A stretch of DNA of 64,000 nt, taken from contig NC_077237.1 of NCBI RefSeq assembly GCF_947179165.1, forward strand, positions 89,008,341 to 89,072,340. Direction: 5' to 3'. A program made the position numbers and the translations under genes. Below the pieces are notes generated by a model. That model was given only the letters and a program-made list of their open reading frames with translations, was not told where the DNA came from and made no database searches. This DNA is from Solanum dulcamara. Taxonomy: Eukaryota > Streptophyta > Magnoliopsida > Solanales > Solanaceae. Within the stretch, counting starts at the first letter, position 1, and each line of letters opens with the position of its first letter. Positions 37,993-53,200 of the stretch are shown piece after piece.

Positions 37993-39640
37993 CTTCCAAA
38001 AGAAACAAAGGGTTACTTCAAGATGGACAAGCTAGGACTGGCAAGTTTCAGAAGGAAAAGCCTAAAAAGGATCAAACAACCTCCTTGATTAATATATCTT
38101 AAGTCAGATTGTGTAATAGTTTCCTATATGTATTTGCAATGTACTTTTTCTTAGTCAACATAGCTATGTCATATTGTAAAGGGAGAGTCTCCCTAGTTTA
38201 TTGCTTTCATAGAATAATCAACATACCACTAGAGGTAAAGAATAGAGTAGAGGTCTTCTCCTTTCTTCTCATTCTTGGATGTGCAGGTAGGTGCAGACAT
38301 ACAATAGACCATCCAGCAATTGGAGGCCCATTCATGGTTGCAACACACATGCAGCATCCCACAACAAGATCACCAACAACCAACACCCTACAACACCTTG
38401 ATGAATCACACAACACCACCAACAACCAACAGGAATCTGCAGAACACCATCAACCAATGGAGTGCAAGCCTACTGTTTGTTTTGTTGATTAGCTCTTGTT
38501 TGATTGTTTTTGTGCAGGTGGAAAAAATCCATCAACTTCCAACAGGCAGCACTCACTATGGCTGTTTCTCAACAATGAAACTACACCAGATGAGGAAACC
38601 AAATAACCACTGCTGGAGCAACTGTTGGAACCAACAAGAGCTCCACTACCTTTGTGTTTGCTTGTTTGTTTATGCAGGTTGCTGGAGCATCAGAAGCTGC
38701 AAACTCTAACAAGCTGCAGTTGCACAAGCCATGTACTATAACAACAGCAGCTTACCTGGAAGATCTTCAACCATTTCCAGCACACAACAACAACCCTAAA
38801 TCCCTTGCAGATACCAGAGCAACAACAGTAGTACTTGTTTGTGGTCCAACTGATTCTGCAAGTCACACAGAAGCTCCATATCCATCAACCACTCAACAGC
38901 ATCAGCAACAACACAAGCCAAAAGCAACACACAATTCAGCAACAGTCAGCAAAATCTCAACAATATGCATCATGCAACATCAAACTGATACCACATGTTG
39001 TAGTATGATAGCATATGTAGCAACTATAGACCTCAAGAAGTCACAACCTAAACGGATAACTGGAGACGTTAGTCGAGCAACCTTGAAAAAGTTAGCCGAC
39101 TGAAGACTCATCAAATGAAATACATCCATATGTCACCAAATATGCAACACCATGCACTGACATTGCATGAAGCACTCGCATCTTATGGACAAGCTCGGTA
39201 TGAAAAAGATTAAGAAGGCGAAGATGAAATGAACGATCTCGATCCATGGAAATTAGAAGTTTCATATACTTGTTCTTCAATTTAGCTATGTTTTAATGTA
39301 GCTTAGTTGAATAGGACTAGTGTAGATTTTCTTCTTGTATTGACATGGAAGGGGAGAGTCTCCCTTATTTACGTTTTTCTTAGTTTTATTGTATTGAGAG
39401 GAGTCCTCTCATAGGTTTATCGATTTCCATCTACCAATGGAGAGGAGCTGGCCGATCTTAGTAGGTCGGCTGACTTCTGAACCATCTTAAGTTCGGAGGT
39501 AAGGTTTATGTCCCCCTCCGTGTATTTTATTATTTTTATTATTTTATTTATGTTAAGGCTTGGGGGTGCTGCTCAACCCCTGACTGTGCACGAGAGGTGG
39601 GAGCCTCGTGTAGGGTCTGTTCCCCCCCCCCCAAAAAAAA
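37993..39640 (+). other. LINE 3' UTR (1.65 kb)
   Basis: This is unusually long and has its own repeats. The near-palindrome GGGAGAGTCTCCC occurs at 38181-38193 and 39352-39364. Three TGCAGG strings after T-rich tracts occur near 38285, 38515 and 38675. The CAACAAC-rich middle translates in two frames of 127-149 codons that have no recognisable domains. It ends CCCCCCCC then A-run. Confidence 0.7.
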
Positions 39641-39653
39641 AATCATCAAAGTA

Positions 39654-40199
39654 TAGTTATAGAATATAAAGGTGAAAAAAGGTACACAACAGTTAATTTT
39701 AACATTTATTTTATCGAATATTTAAAAAATAATTTTATAGTGTCAATATAAAAATTATTTCTTCACTACATGATTTACTAAAATTAGAATGAACTTGTAT
39801 TTTTAAACTCTAACTCCGATAAAAAATATTTATATATATAATTTAATCAATCTATGAAACTAATGTCTTTTTGAATATTTATAAATTTTATCTCTACTAT
39901 ATATTGATTAATTTTCTTTTAAAATAGATCACCCTATGAGTTAATAATATTTTTACGACCATTACTAATAAATTCACTAGTGGAAGTGAAAAGGGTAAAA
40001 TAGTAATGAGATGAATATGGAGGGCTGGCGGAAAGGGCCCAGGAAAAGGCTGGCGGATTCCAATCACTTTATTAATAGCCAAAAAAAAGAAGAAAGAGGA
40101 AGCCTCTCTTCTTCTTCTTCTTGGCAAATCAATCTGAAAGAGAAAGGCGGGGCAGATCGATCGGGAGAAAGGAAGAAGAAGAAGAATTATTTTGTTGAA
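39654..40199 (+). promoter_or_regulatory. Alpha-tubulin upstream region and leader
   Basis: About 350 bp of AT-rich sequence is followed by a GA/CT-rich leader. An imperfect hairpin (GAAGAAAGAGG at 40089-40099 against CCTCTCTTCTTC at 40103-40114, loop AAG) lies about 90 bp before the start codon. I see no convincing TATA box. The LINE insertion sets the left limit of this region. Confidence 0.45.
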
Positions 40200-42270
<2,071 letters not shown>

Positions 42271-43100
42271 TGTAGACCAACATCTTTAAAGGCAGTGTTG
42301 GCCTAGTGCCTAAGTGCCTTGCATATGTTTTTGTTGTGATTTGCTTTTTGTATAACTTCTATTTCAGTTGTTGTCTACATTGTAATTTGACATTCCTTTG
42401 CATTCATGTCTGAATATTTTTCAACTACAGTGATTGTCTACATTGTAATTTGACATTCATTCCTTCTATAGTGATTGTTCATATCATTACATGGCGATAC
42501 TTGATCAAGTTTCTTGTAGATGTTAAGCAAAGAAAGATACAAGATTCTTGACTCTACTGCTGTGAACCCCGAAAAGCTCAGTTCTTGATCATCAAGTATC
42601 GAGACGTGGTATTGTTGAGTACTCTTCTCGGATAGGAGAGTAAACAGGAAGAGGTACCATCAAACGTTAGTAAATGTCAAGTCACGCCATTCCTAAACAG
42701 ACCAAAGGACACCTAATCTCATACTTCGCATAAAAAATGTACAGATATCTAATCTCACATTGAAAAACTACACATATTATCACTTCTCAGTCTAATTTTG
42801 AAGTGACATTAACTGATGATATCTATACTACATGCACATTCATTTTTTCACTACCATCGTAAACAAGTCATAACTAAGACTCTAATGGGCATTCATTCGT
42901 TGATATCTATACTACAGTATCACTTGCTAAAATATCAACCTGCTAAATTACATTCAACTTTGTACAACATTTGAACAAAAAATCTCAGTAAATCTCTACC
43001 AATACCAGAAATTTTAAAATCATATACTACTTCAGACACATTCACAAAATTTCTTGTCCTTAACGTGTAAGGCTGGATCTGCAGAACCATAAAAAAGAGT
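42271..43100 (+). other. Alpha-tubulin 3' UTR and flank
   Basis: The probable 3' UTR holds two copies of TTGTCTACATTGTAATTTGA (42371-42390 and 42434-42453), extended by CATTC in both. No gene is seen further on. Confidence 0.5.
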
Positions 43101-44200
43101 CAAAATTATAAGAAGTAACATAAATGAAATATCACAGAGAATCCTAGAAGGTACGGCTAAAGCAGTATCCCTACACCCCCCACCCACTCAAAAAAAAGAG
43201 GAAAAATCAGAAAATACGAAGGGATCTCCAATATTCTATTCAGACCTACCTAATCCTGCTAATATCATGTAACATAGGTAGTGTAAATATTTGAGGCTTG
43301 TGCAGCCTAACTTTAGTCATCCACTACATGTAATTTACTTCTTTTTTTATCACTTTGAAATCCAAAATTTACAAATGTTGAAGCATGTAATCTTCTCATG
43401 TAAAAGCTTAAACTTTTAAATGAAATAGCCACACGCTTCAACAAGATAAGTAGGCAAAAGTCATGGTTTCGAGTCTCACCATCACCAATAATTAAAAAAA
43501 ACAATCACATAAAAGAACCAAGCCCACATGTGAAGGGGCCTGTTCAAAACATAATTAGGTTAATTAAAATTGTGATCTCTCAAACAATTTGGGCTTTTAG
43601 ACGATATACTCACACATTTCAATATGGACCAAGAACGTAAGAATTTCCACATGAGGGGACAGCGAGACTCAATCCTAGGACCTCTACCTACTCAAGTAAC
43701 AGGAGTGCAACTGGAGTATTCACATAAAACCTTATAGAAAGAATAAGCAAAAAGATAAAAAGGCATGAAATAATCACAAGCGAAGCAACAAATCAATCAC
43801 CATTTATAATGTTCTCTTTTACAATAATAACAAAATGTGTAAAGCAAACAAGAAGATGACTGGACCAAAACTGAGACGAGCCGTCACCTTGACAACCCTT
43901 TGAACCTTACACATTTGACCAACAAAACCTCTCGCAAACCATGATCATCGATGCTCCTATCTTTACTGAAGCAAGACTAGACCGCAAAACTTTTGATATA
44001 CACATTCTACAAACAAAATAAAATGGTTTCCACCTTTGCTCGCTACTCTGCCAAAACCAACAGCAGGCCGGCACATAGACTCAAAAGTCCAAATGAATGA
44101 CACTAATGGGAAAGAATGGAGTATCAAATACATGATTCACACATAGTTACAGGTCCGGCAGGTTCATTGCATTGGAGAAAAGCCGTTAGCTTCCACAGCA
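43101..44200 (-). other. Intergenic/3' UTR region of the importin gene
   Basis: Downstream (minus strand) of the importin stop. The 3' UTR probably ends in this interval. A short stretch around 43390-43500 has a tRNA-like GGTTTCGAGTC and may be a SINE scrap; I could not define its ends. Confidence 0.4.
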
Positions 44201-47200
44201 TTATGATGATAACATTGATTGCAGTGTTAACTGCTGTTGAGGCTGCAGGGATGACCATATTGAAGCCAGGGTGGCTGGTGGTTGTGTTTGCTGAAGCTGC
44301 CTCAACAGAGTAATCATCCTACTAGCAGTCTGCTCTGTCACCAGATCCTTACCAGCACATAGAACCTACAGAAAAAGCAATTTTGTGTTTCAAGATGGCA
44401 GTGGCTATATGTATGTTACCCGATAACGACACAATTCAAGAATTTCAATCAACTATCTAAACAGAGGGAATGAAGAGGGTGAAAGACACATAGGTACCAA
44501 AAGCAAGAGATTGTGGGGTAGATGTTTCCATCACTCCACCATCAACCCAAACAAAGAAAAATAAGAATAAGTATAATAATAAAAAAAAGAAAAAAAACTG
44601 AGATAAGGCTCACATCCTTGAATTTCAAATGAACAATAACAACTACTGGTTCAGAATTGGGATTGTTTCAAGGCTGCTACCTTTTGGTGACAAGTATCAA
44701 TCTAAACTTGTACTGAAAGAGCTAACCTCAGCAAAAACTTGAACAACTTTTGGAAGGTACTCATTGTTGGGACCCAGAAGTTCTCTGTCTGATCTGCAAG
44801 TGGGAAAATTGATTGAAACATAGAGCCTTAGAAGACAAGCTACCTGACACAGAGAGCAGCAATAGAATGACTGCTGTCAAAGCAGGCAAGATGACCTTGA
44901 CAAATAAAACAGCTATAGCTCAAAGAGATTAACAATGTTAGAAGAGTGGGTTAATCACTCCCACTTTATTAGAATCGATATTTTCTTTAACATGTGTTTT
45001 ATCATAAAAAATTAAACCTTATTACAAAAATAGTCCCAAGTGTACCTGGATTGAATCCTTAGTTAGAGAGAGGGCTAAACTAAGCCTACGTAACAATATG
45101 GGAACAACTATTTTTGTCTGCTTTCAGCTATGTTGTATAGACGGGCAACCTTGTGAAATAACACATCATATATAAGTAAGTATCATCTAGAATAGAACCC
45201 AGTGCAACTAAGAAAAAATAATGAGCGTAGCTATCTTCAATGAATTTAGAAGCTTCATTGAACCTAAACAAAGTAACAAACCAAAACTGCATTTGCAGCT
45301 CCAGTAGAATGCTATAAACTCCTGACCAAGTTAGAGTACACTCAATGCTGCTCAAATTTTATGTTTGGTTAAAACTAGCTTATTGGCATTTGGTGGGAGA
45401 ATCGGTTGAAAGCAGTTTTCAAGTTTTCTTACTTGAGACTAGGGTCTATCGGAAACAGCGTCTCTACCTTCACAAGGTAACGATCAGGAATGCGTACACA
45501 CCACCCTACCCGGACCCCACATGCGGGATTACACAGGCTATGTTGTCGTCGTAGTTTTCAAATTTACCAAAGTAGAACTTTTTTCTCGAGTTTATGAGAA
45601 AAAGTACCCTCTCCGTTTCAATTTATGTGAATTGGTTAGAGAAATTGGAGTAAATTTCTTATGTGAACCTAATTGACTGGGCTCCGAGGTTAAGATATGA
45701 AAACTTTTAAAACTTGTGGTCTTTAATATGGTATAACATTTGTGTGGTTATAAAGACTTCATGAAACTTATGGTCCAAAACAGGCCATAACATTTGTGTG
45801 GCTATAAAAGATTCCCATTAAGGGTAAACTCAAAAATTTAAGTTAAATTGTTTCCAAATTTATTCTTTTTGGAACAAACTAAAAAGGAAATAGTCAACTA
45901 AACTGGAATGGAGAGGGTAAAAATTACGCAAACAAAGTTTGGAAAAAAGAAATGCAATTTATTTTGCACCACAAGCCTCATAACTTCATTTTGAAGTCAT
46001 TCATTTGCATATATATGCACATTTAGATCATACGGTACTAATGGAGCAATTAAATATGTGGAACAACCTATCAGTTGACAGAACCCAAGACACTTACAGC
46101 TTAACACCACTTAAAAAGTAGATTGGTATCTTTTATACATGACCTATTCATAAAACCATCCCTCCCCCTACCCAAAAAAAGGGCTCAGTTTATCCCGTCT
46201 TTGACACCATCCAAGTTAACAAAATACGAGTTACAGTAAACCGGTCCAATACCTTTCGACCATTGAACAAAGTTGGTCGTGAACAACCTTGGCTTCAATC
46301 ATGTCACCTTTTATAGGCAGGCAATTCAGCCAAGCAGGAATAACCTGTCAAAAGGTCTCGAATATGAGAGTCGAAGAAATCATAACAAGGTTCTCCCTAC
46401 AACAAGCAGAGGCTATATGTTATAGCAAAATCAAAGACATTTGTATAAAATAAGTGAAAACACTCTAGAAACTACAAAGCATGTGATTAACAGAACATTG
46501 AAGTAGTTGCTTTCCATTATCACTAAAAGGCAATCATAAGAATTGTTTATAAAGAAAGTTCTGTGCCGGTCCAATCACCAATGAAATTAAATTTAAAGCC
46601 TCTAACTGCAAATTGTTACTAGAAGTATCCCAAACACTTGAACATTGATACTAAAATGTAATCGTAATGCTCCCTTAGCCATTCGATTCAAGCACAATTT
46701 GAAGTAGTTGCTTTCCATTCTCACTAAAAGGCAATCATACGAATTGTTTAAAAAGTAAGTTTTGTGCCAGTCCAATCACTAATGAAATTAAATTTAAAGC
46801 CTCTAACTGCAAATTGTTATTAGAAATATCCCAAACACTTGAACATTGATACTTAAATGTAATAGTAATGCTCCCTTAGCCATTCGATTCAAGCACAATT
46901 TATCTGAGGCATATCCTAGGATAAAAACGTGGAATTTGTATGCACATCGACAAAATAGAAGTTAGGATTAACATAAAAAGTACCTGGGCCGAGTCAATGC
47001 TATCACGATGAAAATTACAGATCTTCCATAATGCTGAAACAGCATTATCATAGGCCATTACGTTCTCAGGTTGTACAGCATTTGGATGCCTTAAAACAAC
47101 ATTGAGCCTTGACAGAGCCTCTGAATAAAGGTAATGAAATGAAGTTGAAGTAGGAACATGTTATACCTGCCTCCCTCCTACTGCTCCAGAAAAAAAAAGA

Positions 47201-50200
47201 AGGAAAGGTTCCAACACCATACAATACCTCCCACTAGAGACTTGAAAGCAGAGCCACCATGTTCTGCACATACACCAAGTCCATAAACAGCAGCCTGGAT
47301 ATGACATTAGCGGGGTTCAGATAAATGAAATAGCATGTCCAAATTGTCTAATATAAGCTACAACCATTTAGCATATACAAACCTGTCTGACATCTGGGCT
47401 CTCATCATTGCATGCTTCCAAAAGGAAAGGAAGATATGTGTCATAATACCTAGTTTGCAAAGGAAGAAGCAGTTCCATCTAAATTCATATCATGATAACC
47501 CCCCAACTAAAGACAAACATGCACAAAATACACCTACTTTAAAGCTGCTTCTCGGCACTGCTCTGCAACATCATCAAAGATGCAAATTGCTATTCTCCTT
47601 TCTTCAGCTGTTTTGTCCTTACCCTTAATAGATGCATGTGGGAAAGTTAATAAGAATGAGATATATGACAAACTAAAGAGATAATAGATAATTATCCCCT
47701 CTAACTATAACACTTCTTTCAGAAAGACGCTCCAACTTTGCGGGGTCCTAATACCCCCTTATTCATATATAGAATGGATCTATTACCCCCTTATGAGCCT
47801 ACATGACCTAGAGAGTGTACTTCACCCTCCAATAGAGCGTAAAATAAGCAAAAAAAATAATTTTTTAAAATTTCTTTCAGCATTTGTTTCATTAAAATTA
47901 CTTTTTTCTTACTTCATTTATTTTTAATTTACTTTTTCAATTATTCCCTCCCCACCCCCACCCCCTATTATCTTCTCCAATCAGACTCCTCAGCATTCCC
48001 TTCTTCCTCTTTTTTCCCTGTTATCTACTGCTGCCTTTTTTGTCTCTTATCTTCTTTCTCCTCTATTTTTTAAAACTCTTTCCTCTTTGATTCTATTCTC
48101 TAATAGGTAATTATTCTTTTGATTTTTAATTTAGAGTCATTCTCTGTCTTCTTTGGTTAAGAAGGACTATAAATCTCCATTTCAATGGAGTTCCAAGTCC
48201 ACCAATAGTGTAGTGTTTTTGACTTTCAAAATTTGAATCTGATGATAATTTGATTTTGGCTACAATAATTGAGGGTTAGAGTTTATTAGAAGATTGAAAT
48301 AGTGATGGCTTCATTGGAGGTTGGTCGGCGACGGAGAGCAAGAAGAATGAGGTTTGTGGCGAGGAGCAAATTAAGGGGGTGGAGTTGGGGAAGAGGAATG
48401 AAGGAGGAGAGAGAAAAAATTGAAAAAGAAAAAGAAATAAAGTTCAAAAACGTAAATAAAATGTAAAATTAAAAGATTTGACACGCGGTAGACAATGATT
48501 GGTGTGTGTTTTTCCTCTCTTTCTTGTAACTGGGGTTGAACGAGAAATGTTGTAATTATACTATTTTAAAATTGTTCAACGGGAGTATTAGGACCCCTGC
48601 AAAGTTGGAGTGTCTTTTTTAGAAAGTGTTATAGTTGACGGGGGTAATTATGTATTATCACCAGACAAAAAGAACTTACTTGCAAGAGCTACATTAGAAA
48701 CCATGCGGGACTTACCCACATAGGCATTAGATATGATGAGAGCTCATCGAAGAAGGGCAAGAAAGCTGCCTTGAATGTTTTGATCAGTGTACCCAATATT
48801 TCACCGACCTATAAAGATTTCAAAATGATAAGCCTGATAATGCGAAAGACATGTTTAATGATAAACAGATCTACCGCTCATTATTGAGAAACAATGTTAT
48901 ATTCAACATACTTGGTCAAACACTTCTTCTTCTTGCTCATTTTCCTCCCTGAGTAATTCACTTTCCTCAGCATCAAAGTCTTCAGCTTTTGCTCTCTCTG
49001 CTCGTTCGCTCGTTCGACTTGAACTGGCCGTGATGACCTGCTTAATCTCATCCACAATGCTTCGGACCTGACCTTCATCCAAGAGTAGTCCAGATATCTG
49101 AAGTCCAGAATTCATAATAAGATTAAAACATTAAAGGTCATGAGAAGGAGTAACAGTAAAATCGTACATATGTTTCAAGACGTAATAAGGATTAAAGTGC
49201 AAGTTCAACAATCATTCATCTCTAGTAATTACTTGTCCCCCAAGATGTGTGCTGGCTCTCCCAAGTTTTATGTCCAACACAATTTTTTTTTGTAAGTGGT
49301 GTACGGATCAGCTTGCTGAGCGCACCTCGACTTATTCCATGGGGTACCCACTACCTCTCCGAGTAACTCTATGTCCAACTCATATAAACTATAACTCAGT
49401 TTATACAAGTAGACTATCAAATAGACAGGAATTTTGGAAGTCTAGTATCATTCTCTTGATAAACCAGAATCTTTCATTAATTACACGCCAAAATGGTGTC
49501 AAAACTATGAACAGATTGAGATGGTTCAACCAGTCATTCATCAGATCAACCTACCTATCTCTACAAACAAGTGTTGGAATGACGATGATCTTTTAATGAT
49601 TGATACATTTATCCATCAGATAACCTTCTATTTCTTTCATTCCAAATAATCCAGAGAAAAAACCAGTGGGAAGTGCACATCATTATTCCACCAAGTCTTT
49701 TGCTCTACTACCACTTCAAGTTGTGACTAAACTAAACTTAGTTTTCAAGTGCAACAGATTTTCTGCTATGCTAGTCTGCTAGTAGACTCAAGATTTACTA
49801 AAAAAAAGGATCTGCTGGAACAGAAGTCCTCCACTATATAAAGGAGTTGAAGTGGTTATCTTTTGCTTGAAGTACAACATCTTGATTAAACCTTGCTAAT
49901 GGCTGAGAGCACCAGGTACACAATTGATGTGATTATGGAAGTAAATATTCTTGCATTTATTGCTACTGCACTATTTATGCTAGTTCCTACCTCTTTTCTA
50001 CTTATCATTTACGTAAAAACAGTCAATCGAAACGACAAATTATTAATTAATTTGAATGAAATTGACTTCTGGAATTTTTATAAAGCCACTGAAATCGAAA
50101 ATAAGAAAAAGGCTGTATCAACCATTGATGTGATGAGGATGTAAACAGTAAGATAATTTATTTCAGTATATCGAATATTTAAAGAAAAAGAGAAGTTCAA

Positions 50201-53200
50201 TGAAAGCACACCAATAATTCTACAGAACTTGTAGTTACCCACATCCGAAAGAAAAAAATAACTGACCTGTAGGCACTCATTCAATGCATCCAACATACTT
50301 GCACATATTTCAGTATCAGGCTCCTGTGATGAATGGAAGCAAAAATGTTACTAACTGGCAATCCAAATTCAAAGTACCATTATACTTATTTTTCAGACAT
50401 TTCCAATTATTTTTATTTTTTTAAAAAGAGCAAAAAGTAAAAATTAATCAGTTCAAGTCAACCTTATGCAAAGCTTCCACCAAAGCTGGTACTATGTAGT
50501 CGGATAACTGCTTGACGTAGGTCTCGTTTCGGCCCTGAGCAATCCCTTTCTCTACAGCCAGTTTGGCAGACCGTAACAGCTCTGGCATGGCTATAACCAA
50601 CATACAGTAATATATCAGTAATTTGCAATATTATAGAGAGAAAAAAACAACTAGAGGAGAATAATATAGACATAACAGAAATCCACCTGAAACTGCAGCT
50701 TTCCTGACTTCCTCATGGAAATAGAATTTCAAAAGCGGGACTAATGTTGGAGCGACCTGTTTCAAGAATTAGCATACTTATTTAACTCGAAATGCAAGAC
50801 AAGATTTCAGTCAATAGCATATAAAACATGCAAGCAATTAGTGATGCCAACCTGATCAATCCATGGGTAGAAACCTTCCTTAAGCTCGTCAGCATAGCAG
50901 CATAGCATATTACAAGCTGTAGCCTTCTCCTCTAGGACACTTGTTTTGATGCCTATCCTTTTATCCCCAAGAGTTATGGTCTCCATGCTGCATTACATAA
51001 AACTTAGACAAAGTCCTAGGAATGTCCAATTCTCTAAACAATTACATGGTGGCCATGCATAAAACCAAAGTCCTAAGGTTGCTAACTAATGAAAGTAAGA
51101 AAAGGTTACACATTTAAATTGAATTCCATAAGAGAACATCAGTTGTTGATGCAAAAGAAGAGACCACTAGCACCACGTCTTAAAATTGTAGTGACTCAGC
51201 GTCCTCGTCACAAACTGATGTGAATAACCCTCTTCGCAACTATACTGAATATGGGAATATGCACATACCATATCTAGTGGCATGGGGAAGTAAATAGCAA
51301 TTTTCCATGAGGAAGCCGTAAGCCCAAAAATATCACATGGCAATTACAGCAACTTACAGCAATGCCAAAAACATTCTCAATTAAATAGAAGGCAAATTTC
51401 ATTCTATAATGTTCACCTATCATCATCTGACTCATCAAGTTCATTGTCTGAATCTGCAGACGATATGGTTACATCAGGCTTTAGTTGAGCAGATTGAAGC
51501 AAAGGAGGCATGACTACAGTCATGTATGGAAGGAAATCCTGTCCCAAACACTTGCAAAGTCTGGCCCAAGCCTACAATGTAATAAAATAATGTAGCGTGA
51601 TCATATCGAAAAACATATACTGTGAATGTTGAAATGAATCTCCCAGGTTTAAAATCAACGGATGCACTCACACCTGTAGCATGTAACTAGTAGTTGGGTC
51701 ATCTGTCTCCATTTGTGATCCTTGCAATGACATAAGCACATCCATAACCTTAATGACAACAAAGTTTCAAGAATAAGCTGCATGGTATAATGCTTTGAGA
51801 ATTGGACCAATCTGGATGAGAAAACAAATTAAGCTACACATCTATAAGGGTACTAGCAGATGCGTCCAACCATACAAAACTAGAAAGTTATAGATTAAAT
51901 TAAAACTGGAGAACATAGGCAGGAAGTATACCATAGCGACATGTTTATATTCTCATACTGACCTGTTTTGCATCGTCTCTGAATTTATCTTTGCCAACAG
52001 CCATCCCTACCAAACTTATGCACTCCATGGCTTTGGCTCGAAGTATGCGATTAGATTTATCCGTTGCATTTACAAGGATAGTTTTCAAATAAGGTATTAC
52101 AGCATCATAGTACTTCTGGAAGTGCTCCTGTTAAAACATCACATATTAGCCATTATCCTCCAAAGTGGACTCAATATTATTGAGTCAGAATAACTGCAAC
52201 ATGGTAATACCTGGGATGAATCAGCAACAGAAGCCAAAGCAGTTAATGCTCCTTCTTGCACCATTTGTTTGCCATTCTGCATTTCAGAAGGTATAATAAG
52301 TAGGAAAAGAAACCATGAATCTCCTGCACCAATCAGTTATTTTATAATATTTTGTTCTCTCATGTCATACCTGCAGAAGTACAAGAAGTTTGCCAACTAT
52401 TCCATCTAGATAAGGTGTCAGAATTTCTGGTGTGCAGTTCTCACTGAAGTTGAGGACAGCTGATGCAGCATGTGCCTGTGAATATCCCAAACGGAAAAAG
52501 AAAAATTACTGCTATGTTGCATGAATCTGCTAAATATTTAATATAGTTCCTTAAACACCCTTGTTCCTTTTAGAGTAACAAATATCCAAATAAATGAAGA
52601 ACAGTGTACCATTCAAAAGCCAAGATACATTATCTCAAGAGGTTTATTTTAGAAGCATTAACTAACATTCTACACATCTATAGATATACATGTACCAAGG
52701 TTGTGTCTAGGAAGGCATATTTTTGAGCAAAAACTGACCATCGTCATTAATTGATCAGATATGTTAACATATACTCCCTCCTGTCCATATTAAGGGGTGC
52801 TTTTAACTTGGGCACGCCCCTTAAGAAATCTACTTACTCCTAGAAAGTAAGAAGTATTTTTACCAACTTACTCTTAATGAAAGGGTACATATTTAATACA
52901 GTTTCTTGGTTATATAAAGATCCACTAATCTAAATAGGGATAAATTTGGAAGAAAACAATTAATGTCTTCTTGATTATGTGAAAATGAAAAGGTAAAAAC
53001 ACCACTTAATATGGACCGGAGGGACTAGATAACAAAGAAATCTATCATTCTTAATTTGATCAAACCAAAAAAATGACCAGCTAATGATCAACCAAATATT
53101 ATACTAGAGTAACATAATTTATTTATTTTTGATAACAGAGAAATCCCTCAGTGAGGATAGTTCGAAACTCAATAGATAATAGTCCAACCCCCTATCCTTA

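Larger units (their letters stand above)
29998..39640 (+). mobile_element. Essentially full-length LINE (9.6 kb), L1-type with RNase H
   Basis: The 13 bp AATCATCAAAGTA is repeated exactly at 29985-29997 and 39641-39653, bounding the insertion. Inside are a short 5' UTR, ORF1 (30079-33929), ORF2 (33929-37992), a 1.65 kb 3' UTR and a terminal A-run (39633-39640 plus flank). ORF1 carries a DUF4283-like domain and a CCHC knuckle; ORF2 carries endonuclease, RT, zf-RVT and RNase H. Only a few stops and frameshifts break it, so insertion was fairly recent, but it is not coding-competent as read. It ends about 560 bp before the alpha-tubulin start codon, in the same orientation. Confidence 0.92.

Noticed and set aside
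38109..39103. Frames of 127-149 codons in the LINE 3' part as host genes
   Set aside because: They lie inside the element's bounded insertion, in CAACAAC-rich sequence, and show no domain or splice logic.
49935..50039. A functional nuclear psbM gene
   Set aside because: There is no transit peptide, the stop codon is lost, and it lies inside an intron on the antisense strand; a dead plastid insertion fits better.
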